From Chloroflexi bacterium TSY (lineage in GTDB: Bacteria > Chloroflexota > Anaerolineae > Caldilineales > Caldilineaceae), in contig JAHBNG010000061.1 in assembly GCA_019217005.1 (NCBI GenBank), positions 16,687 to 80,686 on the forward strand: a stretch of DNA of 64,000 bases, given 5' to 3'. Shown here one piece after another: positions 10,242 through 19,612 of this stretch. Numbering within the stretch: position 1 is the stretch's first letter; each line of letters opens with the position of its first letter. Below the pieces are notes generated by a model that saw only the letters and a program-made list of their open reading frames with translations, ran no database searches and had not been told where the DNA came from. The position numbers and the translations under genes are program-made.

Positions 10242-12577
10242 ACGATCAGTTCACATTTCATCGTGCAGTGAACTTACCAACCAACGATCGGTTGAAGAAA
10301 CCTTTGGTTTTTCGCGTTGCAGATGGCATTGATAGACCGAGGGGAAAAGGCTGGGGATTGCGTAAAAAAATTGTTTTATGGTCATTTGTCCCAACCGCCA
10401 TTATTCTGAGCTTGGTGGCGCTTGTCAATATTGTTGCGTATCAGCGCGTCACGTCAGATTTGGTCATGGAACGGAATCAGGAGTTGACCCGACTTTCAGC
10501 TAGCCAACTAGCCACAGCCATCGAAGACTACACGGACCGACTGGACATTATTGCAAGACGCGCGGGGATCTACAGTGGAGATCCAACAATGCAACGAGAA
10601 ACCCTCCAACGCGTCCGCAATCGTCTTTCGCTCTTTGATGGTGGTGTCATTTTGCTCAACACCTTTGGTCAAGTCGTCGCCGCCGAACCAGAGAGATCCG
10701 AACTCATCGGCAGCAACTGGTCGGACCGTACCTACTTTCGGCAATTGCTCCGCACTTCTCATGTTGTCTACTCAGACATCGTGACCGATGGAATCGACGG
10801 CAAAAATGCGATTGCTGTGGCGGTGCCCGTCATCGGTCCGCAAAGTGAATTCGTTGGCGCTCTCGTGGGGATGTTTCAAGTTGGTGCCACCGAAGTGAGC
10901 ACCTTTTACGGCGATCTTGTCCGCTTGCGGATTGGTCAAAAAAGTGGTGCCTATCTGGTGGATGGAAACGGACGTGTGATCTATCACACAGACGTAAACC
11001 AGGTTGGAATCAGCCCGCTTGAGCAGGATGTGGTCCAAAAAGTGCTTGATGGGGGAGTTGGCGCGCAACATGCACGGAACATTCACAATTACAGCATTGT
11101 GGCTGGATATGCGCCAGTTCCCGGTACAAACTGGGGACTGATTATTGAGGAAAAGTGGGCCTCACTCATTGGGAAAAGCCAGGGATATCAGCAATTTCTG
11201 GTTGCTTTGCTCATTCTTGGATTGGTGATACCGGGGCTTGTTATGACCATTGGCGTTCGGCGTATCACAAATCCCTTGACCGAACTGATTGCAGCAGCCG
11301 ACAAAATTGCGGAAGGCAATTTTAGTCGGACCTACATCACGCCAACTGGTGATGAAATTGAAACGCTGGCCACACAATTCAACCAGATGGCGACGAAACT
11401 ACAGGAAAGTTACACCCAACTTGAGCAAAGGGTGCAGGAACGAACACGTGAGCTAGAAGCGCTGAACACAGTGGCTGAAGCTGTCAGTCGTTCGCTGGCA
11501 CTTGATCAGACACTAGATGCCGCCCTCAGCGAATCCCTTGCGGTGATGGGTGTTGAAGCTGGCGGAATTTATCTGCTTTCTGAAAAGTCTGCTACTTTGG
11601 CAATTGCTTCGCATGTTGGGCTAAATGCTAGTCTTGTCGAAAGCATTGCCACTTTGCATATTGGAGAAGGCATCTCTGGACGGGTTGTGGAATCGAACCA
11701 AGCAATCGTGGTGGACGATGTTTCAAGAGATCCACGAGTTCCTTTTATGTCGGTCAAACAGGAAAAGCTTCGCTCACTTATATCCGTGCCTTTGCGGTCT
11801 AAGGATCGGGTATTGGGGACACTCTTTGCTGTTACATATGCATATCGCGCATTCACACAACAAGAGATCGATCTGTTGACGGCGATTGGGCATCAAGTTG
11901 GCGTAGCCGTCGACAATGCGATGCTCTATGAACAAGCGCAGCAGTTGGCTGCGATGGAAGAGCGAGGGCGTTTGGCGCGCGAGCTTCATGATTCGGTGAC
12001 CCAATCGCTTTATAGTTTGACGCTGTTGGCCGAAGGTTGGCGGCGACTTGCGGCCGCTGGTCAACTTGAGGATCCGGGGGATGCGCTGACAGAATTGGGC
12101 GAGTTGGGTCAGCAAGCGTTAAAGGAAATGCGTCTTTTAGTCTATGAGTTGCGACCCCCCGATCTTGAGCGGGATGGCTTGTTGAGTGCGCTTCAGCAAC
12201 GATTGAGCGCGGTTGAAAAACGCTCCGGTGTTGAGACACGCATTTTGGTTCCTGAATCGCTAGAATTGCCTGGCCATATCGAAGAAGATATCTATCGTAT
12301 TGCTCAAGAAGCTTTGAACAATACACTCAAACATGCATCTGCTACATCGGTCACTATTAGCCTAAACGAACATCCTGAGCATGTCGAGCTAGAGATTGCG
12401 GATAATGGCAGAGGGTTCGATTATGGACAAATTCAGAACGGTGGAGGCATGGGGTTAGCCAATATGAAGGAACGTTCCAAGAAGTTACGGGGGGCGTTTA
12501 ATGTTGCCACTGCACCCGGCGAGGGCACGAAAATCTGTGTGGAAATCCCCAAAAAACTAACCATAAATCCAAATTGA
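10238..12577 (+). CDS. Membrane sensor histidine kinase, dCache-HAMP-GAF-HisKA_3
   Basis: I chose ATG 10238, which overlaps the stop of the preceding gene by four bases and gives 779 residues. The domains are: TM1 (SFVPTAIILSLVALVNIVAY), an extracellular Cache sensor, a second TM (FLVALLILGLVIPGLVMTI), HAMP (RRITNPLTELI), a coiled coil, a GAF domain, a HisKA_3 helix with phospho-His in RLARELHDSVTQ, and a C-terminal HATPase (EALNNTLKHA; DNGRGF). This is the NarL/LiaS class that pairs with LuxR-type regulators. It is translationally coupled to the binding protein and sits 12 bp before its cognate regulator. Confidence 0.94.
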   Translation: MNDQFTFHRAVNLPTNDRLKKPLVFRVADGIDRPRGKGWGLRKKIVLWSFVPTAIILSLVALVNIVAYQRVTSDLVMERNQELTRLSASQLATAIEDYTDRLDIIARRAGIYSGDPTMQRETLQRVRNRLSLFDGGVILLNTFGQVVAAEPERSELIGSNWSDRTYFRQLLRTSHVVYSDIVTDGIDGKNAIAVAVPVIGPQSEFVGALVGMFQVGATEVSTFYGDLVRLRIGQKSGAYLVDGNGRVIYHTDVNQVGISPLEQDVVQKVLDGGVGAQHARNIHNYSIVAGYAPVPGTNWGLIIEEKWASLIGKSQGYQQFLVALLILGLVIPGLVMTIGVRRITNPLTELIAAADKIAEGNFSRTYITPTGDEIETLATQFNQMATKLQESYTQLEQRVQERTRELEALNTVAEAVSRSLALDQTLDAALSESLAVMGVEAGGIYLLSEKSATLAIASHVGLNASLVESIATLHIGEGISGRVVESNQAIVVDDVSRDPRVPFMSVKQEKLRSLISVPLRSKDRVLGTLFAVTYAYRAFTQQEIDLLTAIGHQVGVAVDNAMLYEQAQQLAAMEERGRLARELHDSVTQSLYSLTLLAEGWRRLAAAGQLEDPGDALTELGELGQQALKEMRLLVYELRPPDLERDGLLSALQQRLSAVEKRSGVETRILVPESLELPGHIEEDIYRIAQEALNNTLKHASATSVTISLNEHPEHVELEIADNGRGFDYGQIQNGGGMGLANMKERSKKLRGAFNVATAPGEGTKICVEIPKKLTINPN

Positions 12578-12589
12578 GGCATTTTTCTT

Positions 12590-13252
12590 ATGTCAAAAAA
12601 AATTCGACTCCTTATCTCGGATGACCATGCGATTGTTCGCAAAGGTCTACGTACATTGATTATGAGTGAGCCAGATCTAGAAGTCGTTGGCGAAGCAGAG
12701 GACGGAATTGAGGCGGTTCTCAAAACGCGTGCACTGAAACCGGACGTCATCTTGCTGGATATGGTGATGCCACGCCAAGACGGGCTTGGTGCAATCAATC
12801 AGATCAAGCAAGAAGATCCAGAGGCCCGTATATTAGTGTTGACAAGTTTTGCGGAAGATGACAAAATTTTCCCCGCGATCAAAGCAGGTGCATTGGGATA
12901 CCTATTAAAAGATGCAACCCCAGATCAGCTGCTGCAAGCTATTTATGATGTCTATGAAGGCAAATCGTCTCTCGACTCCTCGGTAGCCCTCAAAGTCATA
13001 CGCGAGTTAAATCGACCATCCAATCTTCCACCAACCGAAGATCCCCTGACGGAACGAGAGGTGGAAGTACTAAAGCTTGTTGCTCAAGGGTTAACCAATC
13101 ATGAGATTTCTGAAGCGTTGGTCATCGGGGAACGCACGGTCGGCAATCATATTAGTAGCATTTTGAGCAAACTACATCTGGCAAATCGTACGCAGGCAGC
13201 CCTCTATGCGTTACGCGAGGGATTGGCGACACTGACCCCAAACCCAGTATAA
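12590..13252 (+). CDS. NarL/FixJ-type response regulator
   Basis: The 220-residue protein has a receiver with the acidic pair in LISDDHA, the phospho-acceptor Asp in VILLDMVMP (near residue 56) and Lys in LLKDATPDQ, then a LuxR HTH (LTEREVEVLKLVAQG...TVGNHISSILSKLH). It is the natural partner of the HisKA_3 kinase just upstream. The three genes form one signalling operon: ligand-binding lipoprotein, sensor and transcriptional output. Confidence 0.95.
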   Translation: MSKKIRLLISDDHAIVRKGLRTLIMSEPDLEVVGEAEDGIEAVLKTRALKPDVILLDMVMPRQDGLGAINQIKQEDPEARILVLTSFAEDDKIFPAIKAGALGYLLKDATPDQLLQAIYDVYEGKSSLDSSVALKVIRELNRPSNLPPTEDPLTEREVEVLKLVAQGLTNHEISEALVIGERTVGNHISSILSKLHLANRTQAALYALREGLATLTPNPV

Positions 13253-13253
13253 T

Positions 13254-13339
13254 CAGTAGACCGCAATCGTTAGATTCCTTTGGCGTCGCTCAGGACAAGC
13301 CTTTGCTTTGCCCGAGAATGACACGATCGCGGTCTACTG
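13254..13339. repeat. R3 palindromic repeat, copy 1
   Basis: CAGTAGACCGCAATCGT at the left is inverted as ACGATCGCGGTCTACTG at the right, with TTAGATTC and GAATGACAC inside. A shorter copy with the same ends lies at 31534-31595. It starts one base after the response regulator stop and may act as its terminator or mRNA 3' end, though no T-tract follows. Confidence 0.7.
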
Positions 13340-13463
13340 ATGATAGGAAGGCCAGTAGAGACACCATTTAAACGTTGGGTAATCGGACAGTTTTCTGTCG
13401 AGAGACATTTGTCCGCAGTTTAAATAATGTGGTTATAAGTAAAATTACCTATAAGTTGTAAGC

Positions 13464-13492
13464 AAGACCGCTCTCAGAGCGGTCTTTTTTTT
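13464..13492 (+). terminator. Rho-independent terminator
   Basis: AAGACCGCTCTCAGAGCGGTCTT forms a GC-rich stem followed by a run of eight T. It lies 210 bp after the response regulator and before the degenerate receiver gene, so it should end the signalling operon. Confidence 0.85.
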
Positions 13493-13661
13493 GGTTAATA
13501 ATGGGGGCAGTTGCCGTGGTCTTCTTCCGATGTGATTTAAGTGGACTCAACGTATACTGACAACACGTACAAAGGTTGCGGATATTGTGAAGTCTGGCGA
13601 AGGTTCGTCTACCGGAAAAACTGAGATATCTAACTTTCGCCAAAGTTAAATCATATAGCTG

Positions 13662-14138
13662 ATGAACATTCTAGCAATGAGTGGTACAAAAGAAGAGAAT
13701 CCACAAGAGCCGACCAGTGCCTTGATTATCAGCAATCGAGGCAAACTACGTAAAAGTCTTCAGCTCTTGCTAAAAACAGTTCCAAAGATTGAGAGTATAT
13801 ACGAGGCAGACGATCTTGCGACTGCGCTCGATCTCTTTACGCAAGGAAAGCTATCGATCGTACTCTTAAATTACCCGCCGCGCGATGATCAATCGAACGG
13901 GCGCCTTTGTCTGCATTGCGCAACAGAAGAGGAAAAGGCTACGTATCAGGAATTACTTGCAATGTTTCGAGCACTAAAAAAGAAGGATTCCGATAGTCGC
14001 TATCTTGCACTTGTCAACAGCGAGGTTGAATATCAAGAAGTTCACAATGCTGGCACCGATGTCACGTTGCTAAAAGGAGCCACTGCTGCTACAATCCTCG
14101 CGGCAGTAGAGTCACTCGTGGAGTCGCCTTATTTTTGA
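13662..14138 (+). CDS. Degenerate receiver-domain protein
   Basis: The 158-residue product aligns by pattern to a response-regulator receiver: strand 1 (TSALIISNRG), strand 3 (LSIVLLNYPP) and a late Lys (VTLLKGAT). The acidic pair is replaced by Ser-Asn and the phospho-acceptor position by Asn, so classical phosphorylation is unlikely. A ~25-residue insert with CLHCATEEEK precedes strand 4. There is no output domain. An alternative start is ATG 13677. It may be a phosphorylation-independent partner or a decaying regulator. The assignment rests on pattern only. Confidence 0.6.
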   Translation: MNILAMSGTKEENPQEPTSALIISNRGKLRKSLQLLLKTVPKIESIYEADDLATALDLFTQGKLSIVLLNYPPRDDQSNGRLCLHCATEEEKATYQELLAMFRALKKKDSDSRYLALVNSEVEYQEVHNAGTDVTLLKGATAATILAAVESLVESPYF

Positions 14139-14237
14139 GTGTAGATCATCCACAGGGAATGACCACCTCCCTCAACCCATTTCTTCACACATAGTTAGAT
14201 CCCCAGAACTGTATTCGACTGCACACTGAAAAGCATA

Positions 14238-14388
14238 TATCCCAAAGTATGTAGATAGAGTAAGATCTCTGACTAAGAACCTATCCGAAAAGTGGTTGTG
14301 AGTCCGACCAGCTTCTCGGGTAAGAACGCATTGTCACAGAACTTTCGGATAAGCACTAAGTGGTCTCCGTTTACACACTTTGGGATAC
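14238..14388. repeat. R1 palindromic repeat, copy 2, split by an R2 element
   Basis: The left half (TCCCAAAGTATGTAGA...TCTCTGACT) and the right half (CCGTTTACACACTTTGGGATA) are the two arms of an R1 element. They are separated by an R2 element at 14274-14359. Confidence 0.65.
14274..14359. repeat. R2 palindromic repeat, copy 1
   Basis: The ~86-bp element begins TAAGAACCTATCCGAAAAG and ends CTTTCGGATAAGCACTAA, with the core TGGTTGTGAGTCCGACCAG. Other copies are at 39315-39401 (opposite orientation) and 41060-41146. The outermost TA-rich bases on both sides suggest TA-type insertion. Confidence 0.75.
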
Positions 14389-14553
14389 GCCGTCAAACTG
14401 AAAGATTGTAAGCTTCTGTCGTGTAGTACGTTGTCAGAATCAGCGAAACAACATAAATTGCGCCATACAATCTTGCATTTTGACACGCAGTTCGTCATAT
14501 ACTATTCTGTAGAGTATTAGAGCCTCTCGAGACATTTCATCGCGAACGTCTGG

Positions 14554-14632
14554 GAGTGTGTCCCAAAGTGCGGAAATGCAGCGGTTCTCTGACTGAGCAG
14601 TGTTCATTTACACACTTTGCGGTACGCACTCC
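14554..14632. repeat. R1 palindromic repeat, copy 3
   Basis: GAGTGTGTCCCAAAGTGCGG at the left is inverted as ACACACTTTGCGGTACGCACTC at the right, with the R1 core TCTCTGACTGAGCAG. It ends 66 bp before the PhyH gene start. Confidence 0.75.
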
Positions 14633-14698
14633 GATGTTGTTGTGTAGTTCGAATTTTAAGTGGCGCCTCAATAAAATTCTTAAACGCCTAATGAAGGA

Positions 14699-15562
14699 AT
14701 GAAGAACAGAATGGAAAGTATTCAACAATTTCAGCTCAATGCCCTCGAAGACGAAGAGCTACGCTTGTCTTATTTTGAAAATGGCTTTGCGTTGGTCAAT
14801 GATGTCGTAACGGATGAAGAACGAAATGAACTTCGCACTGAGCTGATCAAAATCAATCGAGGCGACTACCTTTGTGAAGCGATTGAATCAATCAATGAGA
14901 ATGAGGAATGGACTGATGAAACGCTTTTGGGGCGATATATGTACATTGGTCAACCCCATAACTACAGTGAAACTATTCGCAAATACATCACTCATCCCGG
15001 CATTCGCCGTGTCCTGGACGTGGTTGTTGGTGTATATGTCCCCTTTTGGAATGGGGCCTATAAATGTATGCAGACAATGAGCGTGACCAAAAAGCCTAAG
15101 GGGAATGGCAGCCCCTGGCATCAAGATGAACACCCTATCCCGACACGAGATCGTTCACTAACCGGCGTCTGGATTCCCCTATCGGATGCCACCATCGAGA
15201 ATGGTTGTCTTTGGATTGTGCCGGAGAGTCACAAATCGGGCATTATCTATGAGCGCTATGAACACAACGAACCTGATGTCGATAGCATGACCATCGCTCG
15301 CGGCTTTGACGACAGCGGAGCAATTCCTATTGAGATGAATGCGGGTAGTGTACTCTTCTTCTCGGGCTATCTGTTACACAGCTCCAAAAAGAATCACAGC
15401 AATCGCTATCGTCCCGCTTTGACGATGCATTACTGTTCATCCACTACTTGGTTGACTTGGGGTGGGCAACGAAATTATCGTGGCGTCATTCCGATTCGGG
15501 GTGAGGATCCATATGCAGAAGAAGGATATACGGATTCGAAACCTTGGGCGAAGATTGAGTAA
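14699..15562 (+). CDS. Phytanoyl-CoA dioxygenase (PhyH) family protein
   Basis: This 287-residue protein belongs to the Fe(II)/2-oxoglutarate-dependent PhyH superfamily. The metal-binding His-x-Asp is in SPWHQDEHP (near residue 140) and the distal His in GYLLHSSKKNHSNRYRPALTM, where the following Arg would bind 2-oxoglutarate. Length and motif spacing fit. An AAGGA lies before ATG 14699. The natural substrate cannot be inferred. A second, divergent family member is at 35809. Confidence 0.9.
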   Translation: MKNRMESIQQFQLNALEDEELRLSYFENGFALVNDVVTDEERNELRTELIKINRGDYLCEAIESINENEEWTDETLLGRYMYIGQPHNYSETIRKYITHPGIRRVLDVVVGVYVPFWNGAYKCMQTMSVTKKPKGNGSPWHQDEHPIPTRDRSLTGVWIPLSDATIENGCLWIVPESHKSGIIYERYEHNEPDVDSMTIARGFDDSGAIPIEMNAGSVLFFSGYLLHSSKKNHSNRYRPALTMHYCSSTTWLTWGGQRNYRGVIPIRGEDPYAEEGYTDSKPWAKIE

Positions 15563-15642
15563 AGAGATTCCCAAAAATAATGATCCACAGATTGACAGGA
15601 TGGACAAGATTAAAAGAGTGAAAAGCGAGCCCATCCTGTCCT

Positions 15643-15789
15643 TCATTGTTCTATTCCGTAGCGCATAGCGGTGAGTGTATGGGCTCGTTGGCCTAATTTG
15701 TTGAGTCCGGCGACCATATTGCGAATGCGCTTCGACTGGCTGTTCAGCAAAACATCTTCCGGTTCAAATATGTAGGGCGATCGGTGTAA
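15643..15789 (-). pseudogene. C-terminal remnant of an unidentified gene, cut by an IS
   Basis: About 48 codons are open on the minus strand and end at TGA 15643, encoding a plausible tail (EPEDVLLNSQSKRIRNMVAG, then NKLGQRAHTLTAM). The frame runs into the end of the ISAzo13-type element at 15790. The N-terminal part is not found on the far side of the IS in matching form. I do not recognise the family. Confidence 0.35.
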
Positions 15790-15821
15790 GGCCAATCCAA
15801 AAAATAAAATATACGCGAGAA

Positions 15822-15976
15822 GGGGTGGTTCATTTTAGCTGGATAGATAGGTTTACACTTTTAGAAACAGAAAGAACGTTTATATTCTCTGATTTCGCCG
15901 GTTCTCAGAGAGAAAACGGTCTCATATAGATTTTTGTCTATATATCAAAAGTGTAAACCTAATTTTGAACCACCCC
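15822..15976. mobile_element. MITE-A copy 1 (155 bp) inserted in ISAzo13-type leader
   Basis: The ends are GGGGTGGTTCA and TGAACCACCCC, with a second inner inverted block AGGTTTACACTTTT. CGCGAGAA occurs directly on both sides (15814-15821, 15977-15984), an 8-bp target duplication. The second ISAzo13 copy has an uninterrupted ATACGCGAGAAGGTG at 36699-36713, so the empty site is known. It has no coding capacity. Confidence 0.95.
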
Positions 15977-16016
15977 CGCGAGAAGGTGTTAAACTAGCTC
16001 TCCAAAAGGAGCAAAA

Positions 16017-17232
16017 ATGACAATCTCGCCAGAAATGGTTGAAGTCTTGAAAGAGACGAAGGCCATGTTAAGTGGATACGAAAGAAGGCACTTCATGGCC
16101 CAAACGGTCAAAACGATATGCGAAGGGAGTCCGACGAAAGCAGAACGAGAGTTGGGCTGGAATCGGGCGACGATAGCCAAAGCCCTGGAAGAACTAGAAG
16201 GCGGCTTCTGTTATGTCGACCAAAGCCACCGACGTGGTCGCAAAAAAGCCGAAGACCATATCCCCACTTTACTGGCCGATATGGTTGAAATCGCCGATCA
16301 ATTCAGCCAGACCGATCCCACCTTTCGACCCCCCCAATTGTACACTCGACTAACCGCCGCCGAAATGCGTACCCAGCTCATCGAGCAGAAAGGATACACA
16401 GATGAGGAATTGCCTGGCGAAGAGGCCATCCGCTTGAAGCTCAATGAGTTAGGCTATGGCTCAAACCGGGTCAAAAAAAGTCAACCAGTGAAAAAGATCC
16501 CAGAGACCGATGCGATCTTTGATAGAATTCATCAGATCAATCAAGAAGCGGATGCAGACGAGACGGTTCTGCGCCTCTCTGGGATGCCAAAGCGACGATT
16601 TTACTTGACCGTTTCTCGAGAGAAGGGATAAGTCGAGTGGTTGTCAAAGCGCTCGATCATGACTTTCAAGATAAGAAGACCGAGAAAGTCACCCTTTTGG
16701 CATTTACCTCCCTTCAACCAAGGAACTCTTTCTTTACTTGACTCAGTCGAAAGTGACTAGTGACTTTATTGTCGACTGCCTGATTGATTTTTGGGAAAGC
16801 GTACGTGAACACTTTCCTCACGTCAAGACCCTCGTGATCAATCAGGACAATGGTCCCGAAAATCATACCCGTCGGACTCAGTTTATGTATCGTCTCACTC
16901 AGTTTGTTGAGCACTATCGTCTCTCTATTCAGCTCGCCTGCTACCCTCCTTATCACAGTAAATACAACCCCATCGAACGGGTTTGGGGCCATCTTGAAAA
17001 ACACTGGAACGGTTCTCTTCTCGATTCTCTTGAGACCGTTCTCAATTTTGCCCGTTCTTTTCGCTTTAACCAACTACAACCCTTCGTTCACCTGAATTCC
17101 ACTCTTTATGAGACCGGCGTCAAACTCACTCAGAAAGAGATGGACCGTTTGGCACAACGCTTCCAACGTTTACCTGGTTTAGAAAAATGGTTTGTCCTTA
17201 TTCCCCCTCTCCATTCTCTCGTTCGCGTATAA
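16017..17232 (+). pseudogene. ISAzo13-family transposase, frameshifted
   Basis: The N-terminal part (16017-16631) begins with the family's helical DNA-binding region (MVEVLKETKAMLSGYERRHF...GWNRATIAKALEEL). The C-terminal part (from ~16738) has DDE-type segments (VINQDNGPENHTRRTQFM; YPPYHSKYNPIERVWGHLEKHWNG). Two small deletions, near 16581 and 16693 relative to the second copy and the expected protein, break the frame between them. An intact product would be about 405 residues. It is non-functional as read. Confidence 0.88.
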
Positions 17233-17251
17233 TTATTTTTTTGGTTTAGCC

Positions 17252-17479
17252 GATGTGATTCTGAACTGCTTCATATTTGGCCGGGTCGCTGCCTTCGGGT
17301 CGAGTCAGCGCAATCATGTTAGACCAGAGATATACTTCTGGGACTTCCATTGCTCCGCTGTCTCCATCTGAAGACGGAACTGATGCAGGTGCACAAGCAG
17401 CCAAAGCCATAATGGCCGCCGTGCTGCTCGTTACCTTCAAAAAATCACGTCGCGAAAGTTGATTGGTCATCTTACTCAT
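17252..17479 (-). pseudogene. N-terminal fragment of a Tat-exported solute-binding lipoprotein
   Basis: The fragment starts at ATG 17479 after GGAGGAG. It has a twin-arginine signal (SRRDFLKVTSSTAAIMALAAC), a lipobox Cys and then EVYLWSNMIALTRPEGSDPAKYEAVQNHI, typical of the start of a large family 1 solute-binding protein. It is cut after 76 codons by the right end of the ISAzo13-type element, and the remainder is absent. Confidence 0.8.
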
Positions 17480-18060
17480 CGAATCTCCTCCTTAGAACAG
17501 TTGAAGTTTACAAATTGAGGGAACACACGGAGGCAAACTATTGGGGCTCTTTGAGGTTTTGTAGGGTAAACGTTGGATAGTTTGTTGGTTTGCTCGTTTG
17601 TTCACCAACTATCTAACCAACAAGCCAACTGAAAACCACACAATTCCTCAGACAACCACTATCAGTTGAAATATGTAGCAAGCTAATACGTCATGCCTGC
17701 CTATTCTCTACGGCTTTCTGCTGGCAAAACCAGTGTTTGGGTGATTGAATAAAAGCTGGCAAAACCCAACAACATTCTGGTGCTTGATCACATCCAGAAA
17801 AGCTGCATGACTTAATATGGATACACAATTGGGGGAGCCAAATCGCATGTTGTCACTTGCCAGTAAAATGATCGTAGCATAATGTACAGAGGTTGGCAAA
17901 TCTATTTTTCGGCTCCCTATTAGGGGTGGTTGGACTCTAAAAAAGCGTGAAAAAGAGAAAGCGATTGAATGCCACCTTTCGGTAGCACATCCATTTCTTG
18001 GCTTGCAGAACGCGCTCTCTTCCTCGTACTCAGCAAACTTTGGAGGTAAGCATGTATAGT
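17480..18060. other. Intergenic region without a supported gene
   Basis: It holds an imperfect palindrome at 17571-17630 (GTTGGATAGTTTGTTGG against CCAACTATCTAACCAAC) and otherwise AT-rich sequence with no coding signal. It is presumably the former promoter region of the truncated lipoprotein gene. Confidence 0.4.
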
Positions 18061-18627
18061 TTATTTCGCCTTCAGGTAATCGACTAAAGCCTCTTGATGC
18101 TCTTGATGTTGAAACTCGCCCCAGCCACGTGCGGCACCAGTCTGTGCCTGAATTCGCCCCACAATTTGCACAATCTCAATAGTCGGCACACGCATATCAA
18201 ATCCAAGCAACTGTCCATTGGGTTCAAAGGGAAAAATCTGGGCCATCTCTAGTTCTATGCCAAACTGTTGTTGGAAAAACATTAACTTATTTTCATCAAG
18301 CGTGACATACTCCAGCTTAAAACCGCCCAGATTTTCAGATAGATAGCATGCCTTTCGTCCTGGTTCGCTTAACTCTTCGCTATACACATATCCGTGTCGT
18401 TCCAATATTTCAACAAATTGATCTTCCATCTGGGTCTCGACAATCAGATCAAAATCGCCATGATCCCGCGTCAATTTTCCATAAAGTGCGTCCAAGCCGT
18501 AGCCACCAAAGACAGAAACAAACAGGCCAACACGATCGCACTCTTGCAGCAAAGCAATCAGTGTGTCAACCAGCTCTTGCTGCCGCTGTGAAGGAATGTA
18601 GTTTTCCCATTCTGTTTGGCTAGACAT
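18061..18627 (-). CDS. Aminoglycoside nucleotidyltransferase-like protein
   Basis: The nucleotidyltransferase core shows GGYGLDALYGKLTRDHGDFDLIVE, i.e. the GG...D(x)~13 R-H-x-D-x-D-like pattern of the ANT/LinB-type small transferases, where the Asp residues bind Mg-ATP. I chose ATG 18627 because GGGAGAGG precedes it; an upstream ATG at 18657 would add ten residues. The product is 188 residues, with a C-terminal QHQEHQEALVDYL. Known relatives modify antibiotics, but the housekeeping or toxin-antitoxin roles of this fold make the substrate uncertain. Confidence 0.7.
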   Translation of the reverse strand: MSSQTEWENYIPSQRQQELVDTLIALLQECDRVGLFVSVFGGYGLDALYGKLTRDHGDFDLIVETQMEDQFVEILERHGYVYSEELSEPGRKACYLSENLGGFKLEYVTLDENKLMFFQQQFGIELEMAQIFPFEPNGQLLGFDMRVPTIEIVQIVGRIQAQTGAARGWGEFQHQEHQEALVDYLKAK

Positions 18628-18711
18628 TTTCCTCTCCCACGGCCCTTTATCTTTCAATGAAACACTAATCCGTTAGTTGGAGAGAAGTGCGTTGGTGTGT
18701 AATCTGTGCCG

Positions 18712-19612
18712 CTAGTACCAGGTCTTTCGCAAATGCTCCGTACCCTTCCGGGCACCGCCTTTGATCTTGGATAAATCAATTTTTTTGGCTAATTCCCAAC
18801 GAATCTGTAGTTCACGTCTATTCGCAGTTAAATCATCAAAGATTGTTGATCTGCTAATGGCATCATCAAGCAACATTTTTGCGTGAAGCTCATTGATTGG
18901 ATCGGCAGGCAAATCCTCCAATAATTCCGGGAGAGTTTCTGGCAAGGAAATTGGGGTGGTTCAAAATTAGGTTTACACTTTTGATATATAGACAAAAATC
19001 TATATGAGACCGTTTTCTCTCTGAGAACCGGCGAAATCAGAGAATATAAACGTTCTTTCTGTTTCTAAAAGTGTAAACCTATCTATCCAGCTAAAATGAA
19101 CCACCCCAGGAAATTTGCAACAAAATTTGGATTGCGTTGCTATCCGACAGTAACCAGGTTTCTAAATTCTTGATGGCTAAGCCACTTGAACTCTGTTCTG
19201 TGATAGTATTCCCGAGTGGATCAAGATGATAGTCATGAATTACTTCCATTGCTTTACGAAGATTGATTTGCCTTCGATGTAATTCGTCGTCAGAGTCGAC
19301 GACGATAACAATCATGTCGACTTCATGTGGTTTCCACGCAATTACAACCTGTGATAAATATTTGAGATTTAAGATGGAGTGCCCCACCCGCACTTGTCCT
19401 TTAACCCGTTCCTTAATAGAGGGGTGACGATGGACAAACACACAGTTAGATATTCCTGCCTCATTGAGTTCACGGCGTATTATAGTGTGCAATGCACCCT
19501 CTTCTGATTGCTCGATTACTTTCCCACCATCTTGAGGAGTTAAGTAGGGAACACTACGTCCCAATTCTGCTTCCCCTTCAGCCAGTAAACCTATGCGTAA
19601 TGCCCGGCTCAT
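18712..19612 (-). pseudogene. DUF4276-like protein gene interrupted by MITE-A
   Basis: ATG 19612 overlaps the stop of the upstream ATPase gene (ATGA). The N-terminal part (SRALRIGLLAEGEAELGRSV, then VIVVDSDDELHRRQ) has the acidic E...DSDD pattern of DUF4276/TOPRIM-like proteins. The frame is broken by a MITE-A at 18953-19107. Removing it with one copy of the 8-bp duplication joins LLQIS to LPETLPELLEDLP and gives an uninterrupted ~245-residue protein. Such proteins commonly accompany AAA ATPases of the OLD/RloA type, some of which act in phage defence; here that role is inference. Confidence 0.75.
18953..19107. mobile_element. MITE-A copy 2 (155 bp)
   Basis: The element is bounded by GGGGTGGTTCA and TGAACCACCCC and flanked by AGGAAATT on both sides (18945-18952 and 19108-19115). 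Its orientation is opposite to copy 1, and its sequence matches copy 4 apart from one A in a run. Confidence 0.95.

Larger units (their letters stand above)
15790..17251 (+). mobile_element. ISAzo13-type insertion sequence, copy 1 (contains a MITE-A)
   Basis: The ends GGCCAATCCAAAAAATAA (15790) and TTATTTTTTTGGTTTAGCC (to 17251) are imperfect inverted repeats. The second copy at 36669-37954 has the same ends. This copy carries a 155-bp MITE-A in its 5' leader. No target duplication is visible (TAA on the left, GAT on the right), which suggests deletion or recombination at one side. It truncates a solute-binding-protein gene on its right. Confidence 0.88.

Noticed and set aside
11853..12326. 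A 157-codon minus-strand frame over the kinase
   Set aside because: Antisense to the HisKA_3/HATPase region; no recognisable pattern.
17571..17630. GTTGGATAGTTTGTTGG / CCAACTATCTAACCAAC as a mobile-element end pair
   Set aside because: The match is imperfect, there is no second copy in the window and no flanking duplication.
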